DNA from: Bacteroidota bacterium
GTDB lineage: Bacteria; Bacteroidota; Bacteroidia; Bacteroidales; FEN-979
DNA: 64,000 bases
Reading direction: 5' to 3'
Assembly: GCA_026391805.1 (NCBI GenBank)
Contig: JAPLDJ010000024.1
Span: 79,020-143,019 of the forward strand
A model generated the notes under the pieces. It saw only the letters and a list, made by a program, of their open reading frames with translations, did no database searches and had not been told where the DNA came from. A program made the position numbers and the translations under genes. Below, one piece after another: positions 18,892-27,289 of the stretch (its first letter is position 1; each line of letters opens with the position of its first letter).

Positions 18892-19629
18892 GTGTCTGAC
18901 AGTCTGGTAATCATCCCAACCTATAAGGAAAAGGAAAACATCGAACGGATCATCCGGAAGGTGTTCTCCCTGGAAAAAGATTTTGACATCCTGATCGTGG
19001 AAGATAATTCTCCCGACGGAACTGCCGACATCGTGCGGCGGCTCATGCAGGAATTCACCGGGCGGCTTTTCATGGAAGAGCGGAAAGGAAAGCTGGGCCT
19101 TGGTACCGCCTACATCCATGGTTTTAAATGGGCACTCAGTCACGATTATGAATTCATCTTTGAGATGGATGCCGATTTCTCACATAACCCGGAAGACCTG
19201 TTGCGGCTGTATGATGCTGCAAAGAATAAGGGAGCCGATGTCGCCATCGGTTCACGGTACATCACCGGCGTAAATGTGGTCAACTGGCCGATGGGCCGGG
19301 TGCTGATGTCGTATTACGCCTCTGCCTACGTAAGGTTCATCACCGGGATGAAGATCCGCGATACGACAGCAGGTTTTAAATGCTATACCAGCAAGGTGCT
19401 CCGCGCCATCAAGCTTGACAAGATCCGCTTTACAGGATATGCCTTCCAGATCGAGATGAAATTCACCGCCTGGAAACTTGGGTTCAACATCGTAGAGGTG
19501 CCCATCATCTTTACCGACCGTACCCAGGGCGAGTCGAAAATGAGCAAGGGGATCTTCAAGGAAGCTATCCTGGGTGTGATCAGCTTGCGCTGGCGGAGCC
19601 TTTTTACAAAATATGAACGACCGGAATAA
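18892..19629 (+). CDS. Polyprenol-phosphate mannose synthase-like glycosyltransferase (GT2)
   Basis: GT2 enzyme of 245 residues that transfers a sugar, in this family usually mannose, from a nucleotide sugar to polyprenol phosphate on the inner face of the membrane. It has VIIPTYKEKENIE at the N-terminus, the DxD-like FEMDADFSHNPED near residue 95, and DTTAGFKCY and RFTGYAFQIEM, all typical of DPM1/Ppm1-type synthases. It has no TM segment, as in DPM1. GTG start at 18892. It would supply the lipid-linked donor that the DUF2723 enzyme at 24070 is expected to use. Confidence 0.9.
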   Translation: MSDSLVIIPTYKEKENIERIIRKVFSLEKDFDILIVEDNSPDGTADIVRRLMQEFTGRLFMEERKGKLGLGTAYIHGFKWALSHDYEFIFEMDADFSHNPEDLLRLYDAAKNKGADVAIGSRYITGVNVVNWPMGRVLMSYYASAYVRFITGMKIRDTTAGFKCYTSKVLRAIKLDKIRFTGYAFQIEMKFTAWKLGFNIVEVPIIFTDRTQGESKMSKGIFKEAILGVISLRWRSLFTKYERPE

Positions 19630-19646
19630 CGGTTCCTCTTTCCTCT

Positions 19647-19654
19647 TATCTTTG
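19647..19654 (+). promoter_or_regulatory. -7 element before dihydroorotase
   Basis: TATCTTTG matches TAnnTTTG and lies 33 bases before the pyrC ATG; the -33 box is not clear. Confidence 0.55.
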
Positions 19655-19686
19655 CACCGGTTTTTTTTTACTGTGATTTTTTTTCC

Positions 19687-21051
19687 ATGGAACGGATCCT
19701 CATAACAGGCGCCAAGATCGTCAATGAAAATAAGATTTTTGAAGGGAACGTCCTTATCGCGGGCGAAAGGATCGAAGAAGTTTTTCCTGCCGGTTCAACG
19801 CATTCCATGCTTGAAGACCTGGAAAACATCCGGCTCATCGATGGCCGCGGAAAATACCTGATCCCCGGGGTCATCGACGACCAGGTTCATTTTCGTGAGC
19901 CGGGACTGACACAGAAGGGCGATATCCATAGCGAAAGCAGGGCAGCCGTTGCCGGCGGAGTAACTTCCTTCATGGATATGCCCAACACCGACCCGAAGGC
20001 GACCACCCTTACTATCCTGGAAGAAAAATATAAGCTGGCTTCGCAGAAATCCTTCGCCAATTATTCATTTTTCCTCGGCGCCACCAATGATAACCTGGAA
20101 GAGATACTGAACATCAATCCGTCAAAAATCTGCGGCGTGAAGGTCTTTATGGGAGCTTCAACCGGCAACATGCTGGTGGATGATCCGGAAATGCTTGAGA
20201 AGATCTTTCAACATTCAAAAACAATCGTTGCCATTCACAGCGAAGACGAAGCCATTATCCGGAAGAACCTGGCAGAATTCAAAGAAAAATACGGTGAGGA
20301 TATTCCGGTCGAAGCTCACCCGCTGATCCGCAGTGAAGAGGCTTGCTATGCTTCCACAAAAAGGGCGGTGGAACTGGCGCAGAAGCACAACACCCGGTTG
20401 CACATCCTTCACCTTTCAACGGCAAAAGAACTGGAACTCTTCAGGAACGACCTTCCGCTTGATAAGAAACGGATCACCAATGAAGTGTGTGTGCACCACC
20501 TCTGGTTCGACGATCGTGATTATGCCCGTCTCGGATCAAAAATCAAATGGAACCCGGCCATTAAAACACAACGTGACCGGGACGGATTGTTCAGCGGGCT
20601 GCTGAACAACAGTGTTGACATCATCGCCACCGACCATGCCCCGCACCTCGCTGAAGAAAAACAACGGCCTTACCTCAGCTGTCCTTCCGGTGGCCCGCTC
20701 GTCCAGCATTCACTGGTGATCATGCTTGAATTCGTAAGGCAGAAAAAGATCTCTCTTGAAAAGATCGTGGAAAAGATGTGCCATGCACCGGCTGTTCTCT
20801 ACCGTATTCAAAACCGCGGATTCATCCGCAAAGGCTTCTATGCCGATCTTGTGCTTGTGGGTCCCGATTCTCCATGGATCGTGGAAAAAGAAAACCTGCT
20901 CTATAAATGCGGCTGGTCGCCGTTCGAAGGGCAGCAGTTTTCAAATAAGGTCACACATACGTTTGTGAACGGAAATCTGGTGTTCTCAAACGGAAAGTTT
21001 GACGAACGTCAAAAAGGTAAAAGACTTGAATTCCGGAAATCTGATGTCTGA
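19687..21051 (+). CDS. pyrC: Dihydroorotase (class I, PyrC-type)
   Basis: Zinc amidohydrolase that cyclises carbamoyl aspartate to dihydroorotate in pyrimidine synthesis, 454 residues. Evidence: REPGLTQKGDIHSESRAA and MPNTDP, the carbamylated Lys in GVKVFMGAS (K152), LHILHLSTAKE and the catalytic Asp in IIATDHAPH. The usual HxH metal motif reads DDQVHFREP: the first His is Gln (Q66) and only H68 remains. The stop codon falls inside a CTGATGT repeat. Allantoinase or a non-catalytic homologue is the alternative, less likely because the other ligands are kept. Confidence 0.9.
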   Translation: MERILITGAKIVNENKIFEGNVLIAGERIEEVFPAGSTHSMLEDLENIRLIDGRGKYLIPGVIDDQVHFREPGLTQKGDIHSESRAAVAGGVTSFMDMPNTDPKATTLTILEEKYKLASQKSFANYSFFLGATNDNLEEILNINPSKICGVKVFMGASTGNMLVDDPEMLEKIFQHSKTIVAIHSEDEAIIRKNLAEFKEKYGEDIPVEAHPLIRSEEACYASTKRAVELAQKHNTRLHILHLSTAKELELFRNDLPLDKKRITNEVCVHHLWFDDRDYARLGSKIKWNPAIKTQRDRDGLFSGLLNNSVDIIATDHAPHLAEEKQRPYLSCPSGGPLVQHSLVIMLEFVRQKKISLEKIVEKMCHAPAVLYRIQNRGFIRKGFYADLVLVGPDSPWIVEKENLLYKCGWSPFEGQQFSNKVTHTFVNGNLVFSNGKFDERQKGKRLEFRKSDV

Positions 21052-21120
21052 TGTCTGAGGTCAGAAAACTGCTGACTGCTGACTGCCGACTGAAACTGTT
21101 AATCGTAAATCGTAAATCGT
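21040..21120. repeat. CTGATGT, CTGACTGC and AATCGTA repeat cluster
   Basis: Three short tandem words in a row: CTGATGT x3 (covering the pyrC stop), GACTGCT/GACTGCC units (the CAGTCRG family reversed), and AATCGTA x3 running straight into the ATG of the next gene at 21122. Confidence 0.8.
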
Positions 21121-21121
21121 A

Positions 21122-21574
21122 ATGACTAAACTTGGTACTTCTTTATTTCTATTACTTATTCTTTCATTTATCTCCTGTTCGCATGAAACCAAGATCATGG
21201 TGGAAACTTACCCCGACGGATCCCCGAAGCGGGAATGTGTTTACAAAGGGAAAGATGAAACGCGTGAAATGATAAAGGAGACGACCTGGTATCCTGGAAG
21301 AAAGCTGCAGATGGTCGGTGAATACAAGGCAAACAAGCGCGACGGGCACTGGATCTATTACTATCAAAACGGGAATATCTGGAGTGAAGGATATTTCAGG
21401 GAAGGGAAAAGTGACGGGAAGAGGATCACCCACTATGAAAACGGGAATGTTTTTTACGAAGGGACCTACGACAAAGACCGCCGCGTGGGGGTCTGGAAGT
21501 TCTATGATGAGAGTGGGAAACTGGTCAAGACACTGGATTATACCAAAATCAAAGAAAAAGCTTCGGGCAAATAA
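21122..21574 (+). CDS. MORN/YwqK-like repeat lipoprotein
   Basis: Small exported lipoprotein of 150 residues; the signal peptide ends at lipobox SFISCS (Cys near 19). The rest is a chain of about five YwqK/MORN-type beta hairpins: YPDGSPKRECVYK, HWIYYYQNGNIWSEGYF, KRITHYENGNVFYEGTY, GVWKFYDESGKLVKTLDY. Databases often call such proteins 'toxin-antitoxin system YwqK family antitoxin', but no toxin gene is nearby. Function unknown. The start codon adjoins a tandem AATCGTA repeat. Confidence 0.85.
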   Translation: MTKLGTSLFLLLILSFISCSHETKIMVETYPDGSPKRECVYKGKDETREMIKETTWYPGRKLQMVGEYKANKRDGHWIYYYQNGNIWSEGYFREGKSDGKRITHYENGNVFYEGTYDKDRRVGVWKFYDESGKLVKTLDYTKIKEKASGK

Positions 21575-21590
21575 TTTCCGCTTGGTTTGC

Positions 21591-21632
21591 AAAAAAAAAG
21601 AGACTGTCCCTGAAGGGCAGCCTCTTTTTTTA
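21591..21632. terminator. Bidirectional terminator
   Basis: A-run, a stem of AGAG-CTG-CCC paired with GGG-CAG-CTCT around a TGAA loop, then a T-run. It separates the convergent MORN lipoprotein and coiled-coil lipoprotein genes. Confidence 0.75.
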
Positions 21633-21647
21633 TCTCATGAAACAGGG

Positions 21648-22502
21648 TTAATTCACCAGGATCACAAGGTATCTTACATTGCTCCAGAATGCAGCATAAT
21701 CTGTGATCTGCAGCGACTGGATGATCTTCTTGTCGCCCACCAGTTTATAGGATGAGGTCGGGTGGTTGGAAAGAACCTTTGCCTTTTTGCTCAGGATCGA
21801 AACCTCGGTCAGCTTGCGGATATCGACCTTTGTAAAGAGGGCTTTGTTGAAATCGGAAAGAATTTTATCGCCTTTTCCGATGACCCCGTTCTTCTTCAGG
21901 TCTTTTTCAGTGCCGATAATGTAATAAGCAGTATTCAGTGCGGCATCCTGCTGTGCAAGTGTCTGCTGCTGCTGGGAGAGCTTCCCTGATTGTGATTTGA
22001 CAACATTGGTCAGCGTATCCAGTTTCAGGTTAGCACTTTCGATGATAATGTTCAGCCTGGCCAGTTTTTCGCGCAGGGTAGTGATCTCAGTGTTACGCAC
22101 GTCGATATCTTTCTGGAGGCGTTCCACCAGTTTCGTCAATTCGGTAACTTTCATGTTACTTGATTTCAGCTTGCGGGTAAGGTCTGCAAGATCTTTCTTG
22201 TTCTTCTCCATCAGCATGTAGATCGAGGTGATATCACTCTTGATCTGGTCTTTAGCGGAGAGTTTCAGTTCACCGTTCTTGTTGGTGTTGAGGTTGATGA
22301 TGTTCTCTTTCATTTTGATGGTATCCAGAGAACCCTGGATATCATTAACGGTTGCAATGAATTCGTTGATAGCTTCATCCTTCTGCATGGTCTGGGCCAT
22401 GAGACTGTCGTTTTTTGCCTTCATATCCTCTGCTTCTTTCTTTGCAGCACGGCCGCATGAAAAGAGAACAGGAATGAGCAGTAAAATCAAATACTTTTTC
22501 AT
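21648..22502 (-). CDS. Coiled-coil lipoprotein (Cbp1-like)
   Basis: Lipoprotein of 284 residues with lipobox LFSCG (Cys near 16), a long heptad-rich coiled coil (about 20-190), and a conserved globular C-terminal part (YYIIGTEKDLKKNGVI, TSSYKLVGDKKIIQSLQI). It resembles Bacteroidota proteins annotated as Cbp1 collagen-binding adhesins, but adhesion cannot be judged from sequence. A minus-strand TAATTTTG at 22540-22533 is a likely -7 promoter box. Confidence 0.78.
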   Translation of the reverse strand: MKKYLILLLIPVLFSCGRAAKKEAEDMKAKNDSLMAQTMQKDEAINEFIATVNDIQGSLDTIKMKENIINLNTNKNGELKLSAKDQIKSDITSIYMLMEKNKKDLADLTRKLKSSNMKVTELTKLVERLQKDIDVRNTEITTLREKLARLNIIIESANLKLDTLTNVVKSQSGKLSQQQQTLAQQDAALNTAYYIIGTEKDLKKNGVIGKGDKILSDFNKALFTKVDIRKLTEVSILSKKAKVLSNHPTSSYKLVGDKKIIQSLQITDYAAFWSNVRYLVILVN

Positions 22503-22532
22503 CGTGTTCGGGGTTTAAATTTTATTAAGCGG

Positions 22533-22540
22533 CAAAATTA
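22533..22540 (-). promoter_or_regulatory. -7 element before the coiled-coil lipoprotein
   Basis: The minus strand reads TAATTTTG, 31 bases ahead of the ATG; no convincing -33 box. Confidence 0.45.
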
Positions 22541-22657
22541 CAAAGAAAATCAGGTAATTGTATAGTCTGCCTGAAAAATCTTTTACTTTACAGTACTGAA
22601 ACCCGTCAGTTTCCGTTTAATGTTGACTAACTGTTAAGGCGTTTTTAGATAAAGAAG

Positions 22658-23935
22658 ATGAAAAGATATCCTATTGTAGTCCTGAATCAAGGAAAGGAAG
22701 CGGCCCTGAAACGTTTCCACCCCTGGTTGTTTTCCGGCGCCATCCAGCGGACGATTGGTACCTGTCTCCCCGGAGACGTAGTCGAAATATTCTCATTTAA
22801 CCGGGAATATATTGCCACCGGTCATTACCAGGGAGGATCCATTGCCGTAAAGTTGTTCTCTTTTCAGCAACGTGAGATCGATTATGAATTCTGGAAGGAA
22901 AAGATCGGGGCGGCATACCGTCTGAGGACCACGCTCGGACTTACAAATTCGGACTACACCAATGCCTATCGTCTGGTCTTTACTGAAGGAGATGGCCTTC
23001 CGGGACTGATCATCGACTGGTACAACGGTGTGGCCGTGATCCAGACACACAGCCCGGGAATGCACATGATAAAGCCGATGCTCACGGATATTCTGAAAGA
23101 GATCTATGGAGAGCGGCTGAAGGCGGTATATGACAAGAGCAGCGAAACGATGCTTTCGGCCCCTACCCCCAACCCCTCCCCCTCGAGGGGGAGAGGCGAA
23201 GGGGAGGGGGCTGTCGGCGAACAGCGCCCAGCGCCCAGCGCCCAGCTCCAGGCGCCCAGCGCAATAAAGAATGATTACCTGTTCGGATCTTCACAGGGAG
23301 GGCTGATCAGCGAGACCGGACACCCGTTTAACGTGGATTGGGAAAAAGGACAAAAAACAGGTTTCTTCCTTGACCAGCGGAGCAACCGGATGTTCGCCCA
23401 GTTTTATGCAAAGGATAGAAAGGTGCTGAACGCGTTCTGCTATTCCGGCGCATTTTCGGTATATGCGCTTAAAGGCGGGGCAACCCGGGTGCATTCGGTC
23501 GACAGTTCGAAACAGGCCATCGAATGGACAGAAGAGAACATCACCCTGAACGGGTTCGGCAGGGAATTTCACCAGCCCTTTGTGGCGGATGTCAAGAAGT
23601 TCCTCGTACAACCGGGGGAAATGTACGATATGATCATTCTCGATCCCCCGGCGTTTGCGAAGCACCACAACATCACCCACAATGCGCTTCAGGCCTATAT
23701 CCATATCAATGCCTCAGCAATGAATCGGCTGAATCCGGGCAGCATCATGATGACCTTCTCCTGTTCCCAGGCCATCAGCCGCGAGATGTTCCGCTCGGCT
23801 GTGCAGACGGCTGCGCTGGAATCCGGGCGCACGATCCGCATCCTTCATCATCTTTCCCAGGGGCCGGATCATCCTGTAAGCATATACCACCCTGAAGGAG
23901 AGTACCTGAAAGGATTGATACTGGAGGTTTCCTGA
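22658..23935 (+). CDS. Class I rRNA large-subunit methyltransferase (RlmI/RlmK family) with repeat insertion
   Basis: SAM-dependent 23S rRNA cytosine methyltransferase family, 425 residues. An N-terminal PUA-like domain (KRFHPWLFSGAIQ), an EEHUD-like region with FTEGDGLPGLIIDWYNG, then a Rossmann methyltransferase domain with VLNAFCYSGAFSVYA near residue 255, the catalytic-loop motif ILDPPAFAK near 330 and TFSCSQAIS near 367. RlmI-type proteins are about 390-400 residues; the surplus is a Pro/Arg/Gly-rich insertion at about 167-203, encoded by a dispersed hairpin repeat. RlmI versus RlmK or another target base cannot be decided. Confidence 0.92.
   Translation: MKRYPIVVLNQGKEAALKRFHPWLFSGAIQRTIGTCLPGDVVEIFSFNREYIATGHYQGGSIAVKLFSFQQREIDYEFWKEKIGAAYRLRTTLGLTNSDYTNAYRLVFTEGDGLPGLIIDWYNGVAVIQTHSPGMHMIKPMLTDILKEIYGERLKAVYDKSSETMLSAPTPNPSPSRGRGEGEGAVGEQRPAPSAQLQAPSAIKNDYLFGSSQGGLISETGHPFNVDWEKGQKTGFFLDQRSNRMFAQFYAKDRKVLNAFCYSGAFSVYALKGGATRVHSVDSSKQAIEWTEENITLNGFGREFHQPFVADVKKFLVQPGEMYDMIILDPPAFAKHHNITHNALQAYIHINASAMNRLNPGSIMMTFSCSQAISREMFRSAVQTAALESGRTIRILHHLSQGPDHPVSIYHPEGEYLKGLILEVS
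23156..23262. repeat. In-frame hairpin repeat inside the rRNA methyltransferase gene
   Basis: A C-run followed by CCCCCTCGAGGGGG, then a G-rich arm, then five GCGCCCAGC units. The C/G arms are the same type as the intergenic element at 27158-27274. It is translated as Pro/Arg/Gly/Glu-rich peptide between SSETMLSA and IKNDYLFGSS without breaking the frame. Confidence 0.85.
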
Positions 23936-23937
23936 AA

Positions 23938-23978
23938 GAAGTGACAGAGTAACAGAGTGACAAAGTGACAAAGTAACA
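23938..23978. repeat. GTGACAGAG repeat
   Basis: Tandem AGTGACAGAGTAACAGAG-type units right after the methyltransferase stop. The same word starts the N-terminal insertion of mfd at 9850. Confidence 0.8.
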
Positions 23979-24000
23979 ATCCTGTTTAAAAAAATATCCT

Positions 24001-24031
24001 CTTGTTGTTGAATGAGGAAGAAGTAATTTTG
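24001..24031 (+). promoter_or_regulatory. Promoter of DUF2723 gene
   Basis: CTTG at 24001-24004, a 19-base gap, TAATTTTG at 24024-24031; near-consensus, 39 bases before the ATG. Confidence 0.6.
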
Positions 24032-24069
24032 CGGCACTTTTATCATACCATCAGAATAAATCAATAAAC

Positions 24070-27000
24070 ATGAATCAATACCGGAAACTGAACAACCTGA
24101 TCGGGTGGATGGTCTTTGCCATTGCCACCGCGGTTTATTTTCTGACCATAGAGCCCACCGTAAGCTGGTGGGATCCGGGAGAACACATTGCCACAGCCTA
24201 TAAGCTGCAGATCGGGCATCCGCCGGGAGCCCCGACCTACCAGCTGATCGGGCGCATCTTCGCCCTGTTTGCATTCGGAAATACTGCAAAAGTCGCCCTG
24301 CTGATCAATTCCATGCTCAGTCTCTCGAGCAGCTTCACGATCCTTTTCCTTTTCTGGACGATCACCATGCTGGCCAGGAAACTCATCGTTAAGAACGGTG
24401 AAATGACAAAAGCACAGATGTGGGGCATCCTGGCAGCGGCATTTGTAGGATCCATGGCATTCACCTTCTCTGATTCCTTCTGGTTCTCGGCAGTGGAAGC
24501 CAACGTTTTCGGGATGTCATACCTCTTTACCGCCATTGTCTTCTGGGCCATCCTGAAATGGGACGAGGTCGCCGATGAGAAGCATTCCTACCGCTGGCTG
24601 ATCTTCATCGGGTTCATGATCGGTCTCTCGATCGGCGTGCACCTGCTGAACCTTCTGACCATTCCCGCACTTACCCTTGTTTTTTATTTCAGGAGATTCA
24701 AAGTGTCACGCCGTGGAACTATCATTGCACTGCTGATCTCCTTTGTGATCACCGGGCTCATCATGTACATCCTGATCCCCTGGATCCCGAAAATGGCAAG
24801 CCAGTTTGAACTCCTCTTTGTGAACGGATTCGGATTGCCGTTCAATTCCGGGACCATTTTCTATTTCCTCCTCCTGACCGGACTGATCATATGGGGGATC
24901 ATCTATACCCGGAAGAAAGGCAAAACCGTTTTGAATACAGCCCTTCTTGCCCTTGTATTCCTGCTGATCGGTTATTCATCCTTTATCGGCCTCGTGATCC
25001 GCGCAAATGCCGGTACCCCGATCAATGAAAATGCACCGAAAGATGCCATCAGCCTGGTCTCCTTCCTCAACCGTGAGCAATACGGAACCTGGCCGTTCCT
25101 TTACGGGCAGTATTATACCGCACCGATGGTAGACATGGCTGACGGATTGCCCGTATACAAGCAGGATACAGCAAGCGGGAAATATGTTGTCATCGACGAC
25201 CGCAAGAGCAGCATCCCGGTTTACGATTCGCGGTTCACAACGCTTTTTCCGAGAATGTGGAGCACCAACCGGCCGAAGACCGGTGATTTTTACAAGGAAT
25301 ACGGAGGACCGGGAGTTCCGGTCAGCACGACCGGTCCGGACGGAAGTCCGCAAACCATCTACAAACCTACCTTCGCTGAAAACCTGAAGTTCTTCTTTAC
25401 GTACCAGGTGAACTGGATGTATGTTCGTTACCTGATGTGGAACTTTTCGGGACGGCAGAATGATACCCAGGGCATGGAGCCCAACGATATCAGGAACGGT
25501 AACTGGATCACCGGGATCCCGTTCCTGGATAAATTCAGGCTGGGATATTCGATGTCCGATATCCCGGATAACCTGAAGAGCAGGGCTACCAACAAGTATT
25601 ACATGCTTCCCTTCCTTCTTGGACTGGCAGGATTGTTCTTCCAGTTTAAAAATGATTACAAAAGAGGACTCGTCATAGGTTTTCTTTTCCTCATGACCGG
25701 CCTGGCCATTGTGACCTACCTCAACCAGCAACCCTTCGAGCCCCGCGAACGTGATTACTCTTATGCAGGATCATTCTATGCATTTTCGATCTGGATCGGG
25801 CTCGGGGTTCTTTACCTGATCGATCTCATCCACCGGAAACTGAAGATGAAGGAGATGATGGCCGTTGCAATCGTAGCATTGGTTGCTTCGTTGCTGGTAC
25901 CCGGCATCATGGCGCAACAGAACTGGGACGATCATGACCGTTCGGGGAAATATGCCACCCGGGATTTTGCGGCAAATTATCTGAATTCCTGTGATAAGGA
26001 CGCGATCCTCTTCACCAACGGCGATAACGACACATTCCCCTTGTGGTACGACCAGGAAGTGGAAGGGAACCGCACGGATGTGAGGATTGTCAACCTTGAA
26101 CTGGCATCCGGCTCATGGTACATCGACCAGATGTTCAATAAGGCCTATGATTCCGATCCGCTGCCGTTCACGCTTGCAAGGGATCAGTACCAGCCCGGCT
26201 CCAATGATGAGGTTGCCTTTTACGATACGGGGATAAAAGGCTATACTGAACTTTCCGACCTGATCGGATTTATCAGAAGCGAAGATCCTGCAACCTACAA
26301 GACTACCCAGAGCGGTATAAGGCTGAAGATATTCCCCACGAAAAACATCAAGATCACCGTCGATAAGGATGCCTGTATTAAGAACGGGATCGTTCCGGCC
26401 TATCTGAAGGACCAGATCGTAGATTCGATCTTCTGGTCCATAAAGAAAAATTACCTGACCAAGAACGACATCATGATGCTCGACATCATCGCCACCAACA
26501 AGTGGAAGCGTCCGGTTTGCTTCACAGCGGCATCCAGTGTCAGGGATTATTTCAATGTCGACACCTTCTGCCTGACCAGTGGCTGGGTCTATAAGTTCAT
26601 GCCGGTTAAGGCTCACCAGGAAGATTACATCCCTTCAATGGGAGGTGTTGAACCCTTTGGATCCTACGACATCATCATGAACCGATCAGCCTGGGGTAAT
26701 GTGAACGATCCGCATGTTTACATCGACCCGGAAACCCGGAACAATGCCTACCGGCCAAAGACCAATATCCTGCGCGTTGCACAGTCGCTGATCCGCCTCA
26801 ATGAGAAGAAAAAGGCGAATGATCTGATGGATCTCTATTTCAAATATTTTCCGGTTGAAAAATTTGGCTTTGATATGGATGATGCCATCTTTGCCAATCT
26901 TTATTACAGGATCGGGGAGGAGAAGAAAGCCAATAAGCTGATAGAAATGATGGGTAAAGTGTACAGCGATAACCTGGCCTTCTACAGCTCTTTCTCAGGC

Positions 27001-27147
27001 AGGTTTGAAGATGCCTGGAAAAGTGATATTCAGAATTCCCTCGAACTGTTGAACAGCCTGAAGATGCTGGCTACGCAGAACAAGCAGGACAAACTGGCAA
27101 AGAAAATGGAAGAGCTGTTTAACAGGTCGGCCGGCAAGTTGAAATAA
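24070..27147 (+). CDS. DUF2723 membrane protein, putative protein O-mannosyltransferase
   Basis: Large polytopic membrane protein of 1025 residues of the DUF2723/TMEM260 family; the human relative is an O-mannosyltransferase. The N-terminal half has about 11 TM segments. A conserved loop, EPTVSWWDPGEHIATAYKLQ (residues 29-48), carries the Asp/Glu pair expected for a GT-C catalytic site, and GHPPGAPTYQLIGR follows. The C-terminal half is a soluble periplasmic domain that begins after WDDHDRSGKYATRDFA and ends in helical, TPR-like repeats. It would use the polyprenol-phosphate sugar made by the GT2 enzyme at 18892 (inference). The target proteins are unknown. Confidence 0.85.
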   Translation: MNQYRKLNNLIGWMVFAIATAVYFLTIEPTVSWWDPGEHIATAYKLQIGHPPGAPTYQLIGRIFALFAFGNTAKVALLINSMLSLSSSFTILFLFWTITMLARKLIVKNGEMTKAQMWGILAAAFVGSMAFTFSDSFWFSAVEANVFGMSYLFTAIVFWAILKWDEVADEKHSYRWLIFIGFMIGLSIGVHLLNLLTIPALTLVFYFRRFKVSRRGTIIALLISFVITGLIMYILIPWIPKMASQFELLFVNGFGLPFNSGTIFYFLLLTGLIIWGIIYTRKKGKTVLNTALLALVFLLIGYSSFIGLVIRANAGTPINENAPKDAISLVSFLNREQYGTWPFLYGQYYTAPMVDMADGLPVYKQDTASGKYVVIDDRKSSIPVYDSRFTTLFPRMWSTNRPKTGDFYKEYGGPGVPVSTTGPDGSPQTIYKPTFAENLKFFFTYQVNWMYVRYLMWNFSGRQNDTQGMEPNDIRNGNWITGIPFLDKFRLGYSMSDIPDNLKSRATNKYYMLPFLLGLAGLFFQFKNDYKRGLVIGFLFLMTGLAIVTYLNQQPFEPRERDYSYAGSFYAFSIWIGLGVLYLIDLIHRKLKMKEMMAVAIVALVASLLVPGIMAQQNWDDHDRSGKYATRDFAANYLNSCDKDAILFTNGDNDTFPLWYDQEVEGNRTDVRIVNLELASGSWYIDQMFNKAYDSDPLPFTLARDQYQPGSNDEVAFYDTGIKGYTELSDLIGFIRSEDPATYKTTQSGIRLKIFPTKNIKITVDKDACIKNGIVPAYLKDQIVDSIFWSIKKNYLTKNDIMMLDIIATNKWKRPVCFTAASSVRDYFNVDTFCLTSGWVYKFMPVKAHQEDYIPSMGGVEPFGSYDIIMNRSAWGNVNDPHVYIDPETRNNAYRPKTNILRVAQSLIRLNEKKKANDLMDLYFKYFPVEKFGFDMDDAIFANLYYRIGEEKKANKLIEMMGKVYSDNLAFYSSFSGRFEDAWKSDIQNSLELLNSLKMLATQNKQDKLAKKMEELFNRSAGKLK

Positions 27148-27157
27148 CATAACAAAC

Positions 27158-27274
27158 TCACCCCCTCGGTCCCCCTCTCTTTGAAAAGAAAGAGAGGGGG
27201 ATTTTTTTGATAGAATTGAACCAGAAGACTCCCCGTCCCCTCTCCTTCAGGAGAGGGGTGCAGGGGTGAGGTGC
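27158..27274. terminator. Repeat element forming two strong hairpins, likely terminator
   Basis: The gap between the convergent DUF2723 and aquaporin genes is a G/C-arm repeat. Hairpin 1 pairs CCCCCTCTCTTT (27171-27182) with AAAGAGAGGGGG (27189-27200) and is followed by seven T's. Hairpin 2 pairs CCCCTCTCCT (27237-27246) with AGGAGAGGGG (27249-27258). Hairpin 1 has all the parts of an intrinsic terminator for the upstream gene. The same element type is inserted in the gene at 22658. Confidence 0.8.
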
Positions 27275-27289
27275 GTTGGCTGATAAGAA

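Noticed and set aside
21122-21574. Toxin-antitoxin pair suggested by the YwqK-type repeats
   Set aside because: No toxin gene is adjacent and the protein is a lipoprotein; the family name is misleading.
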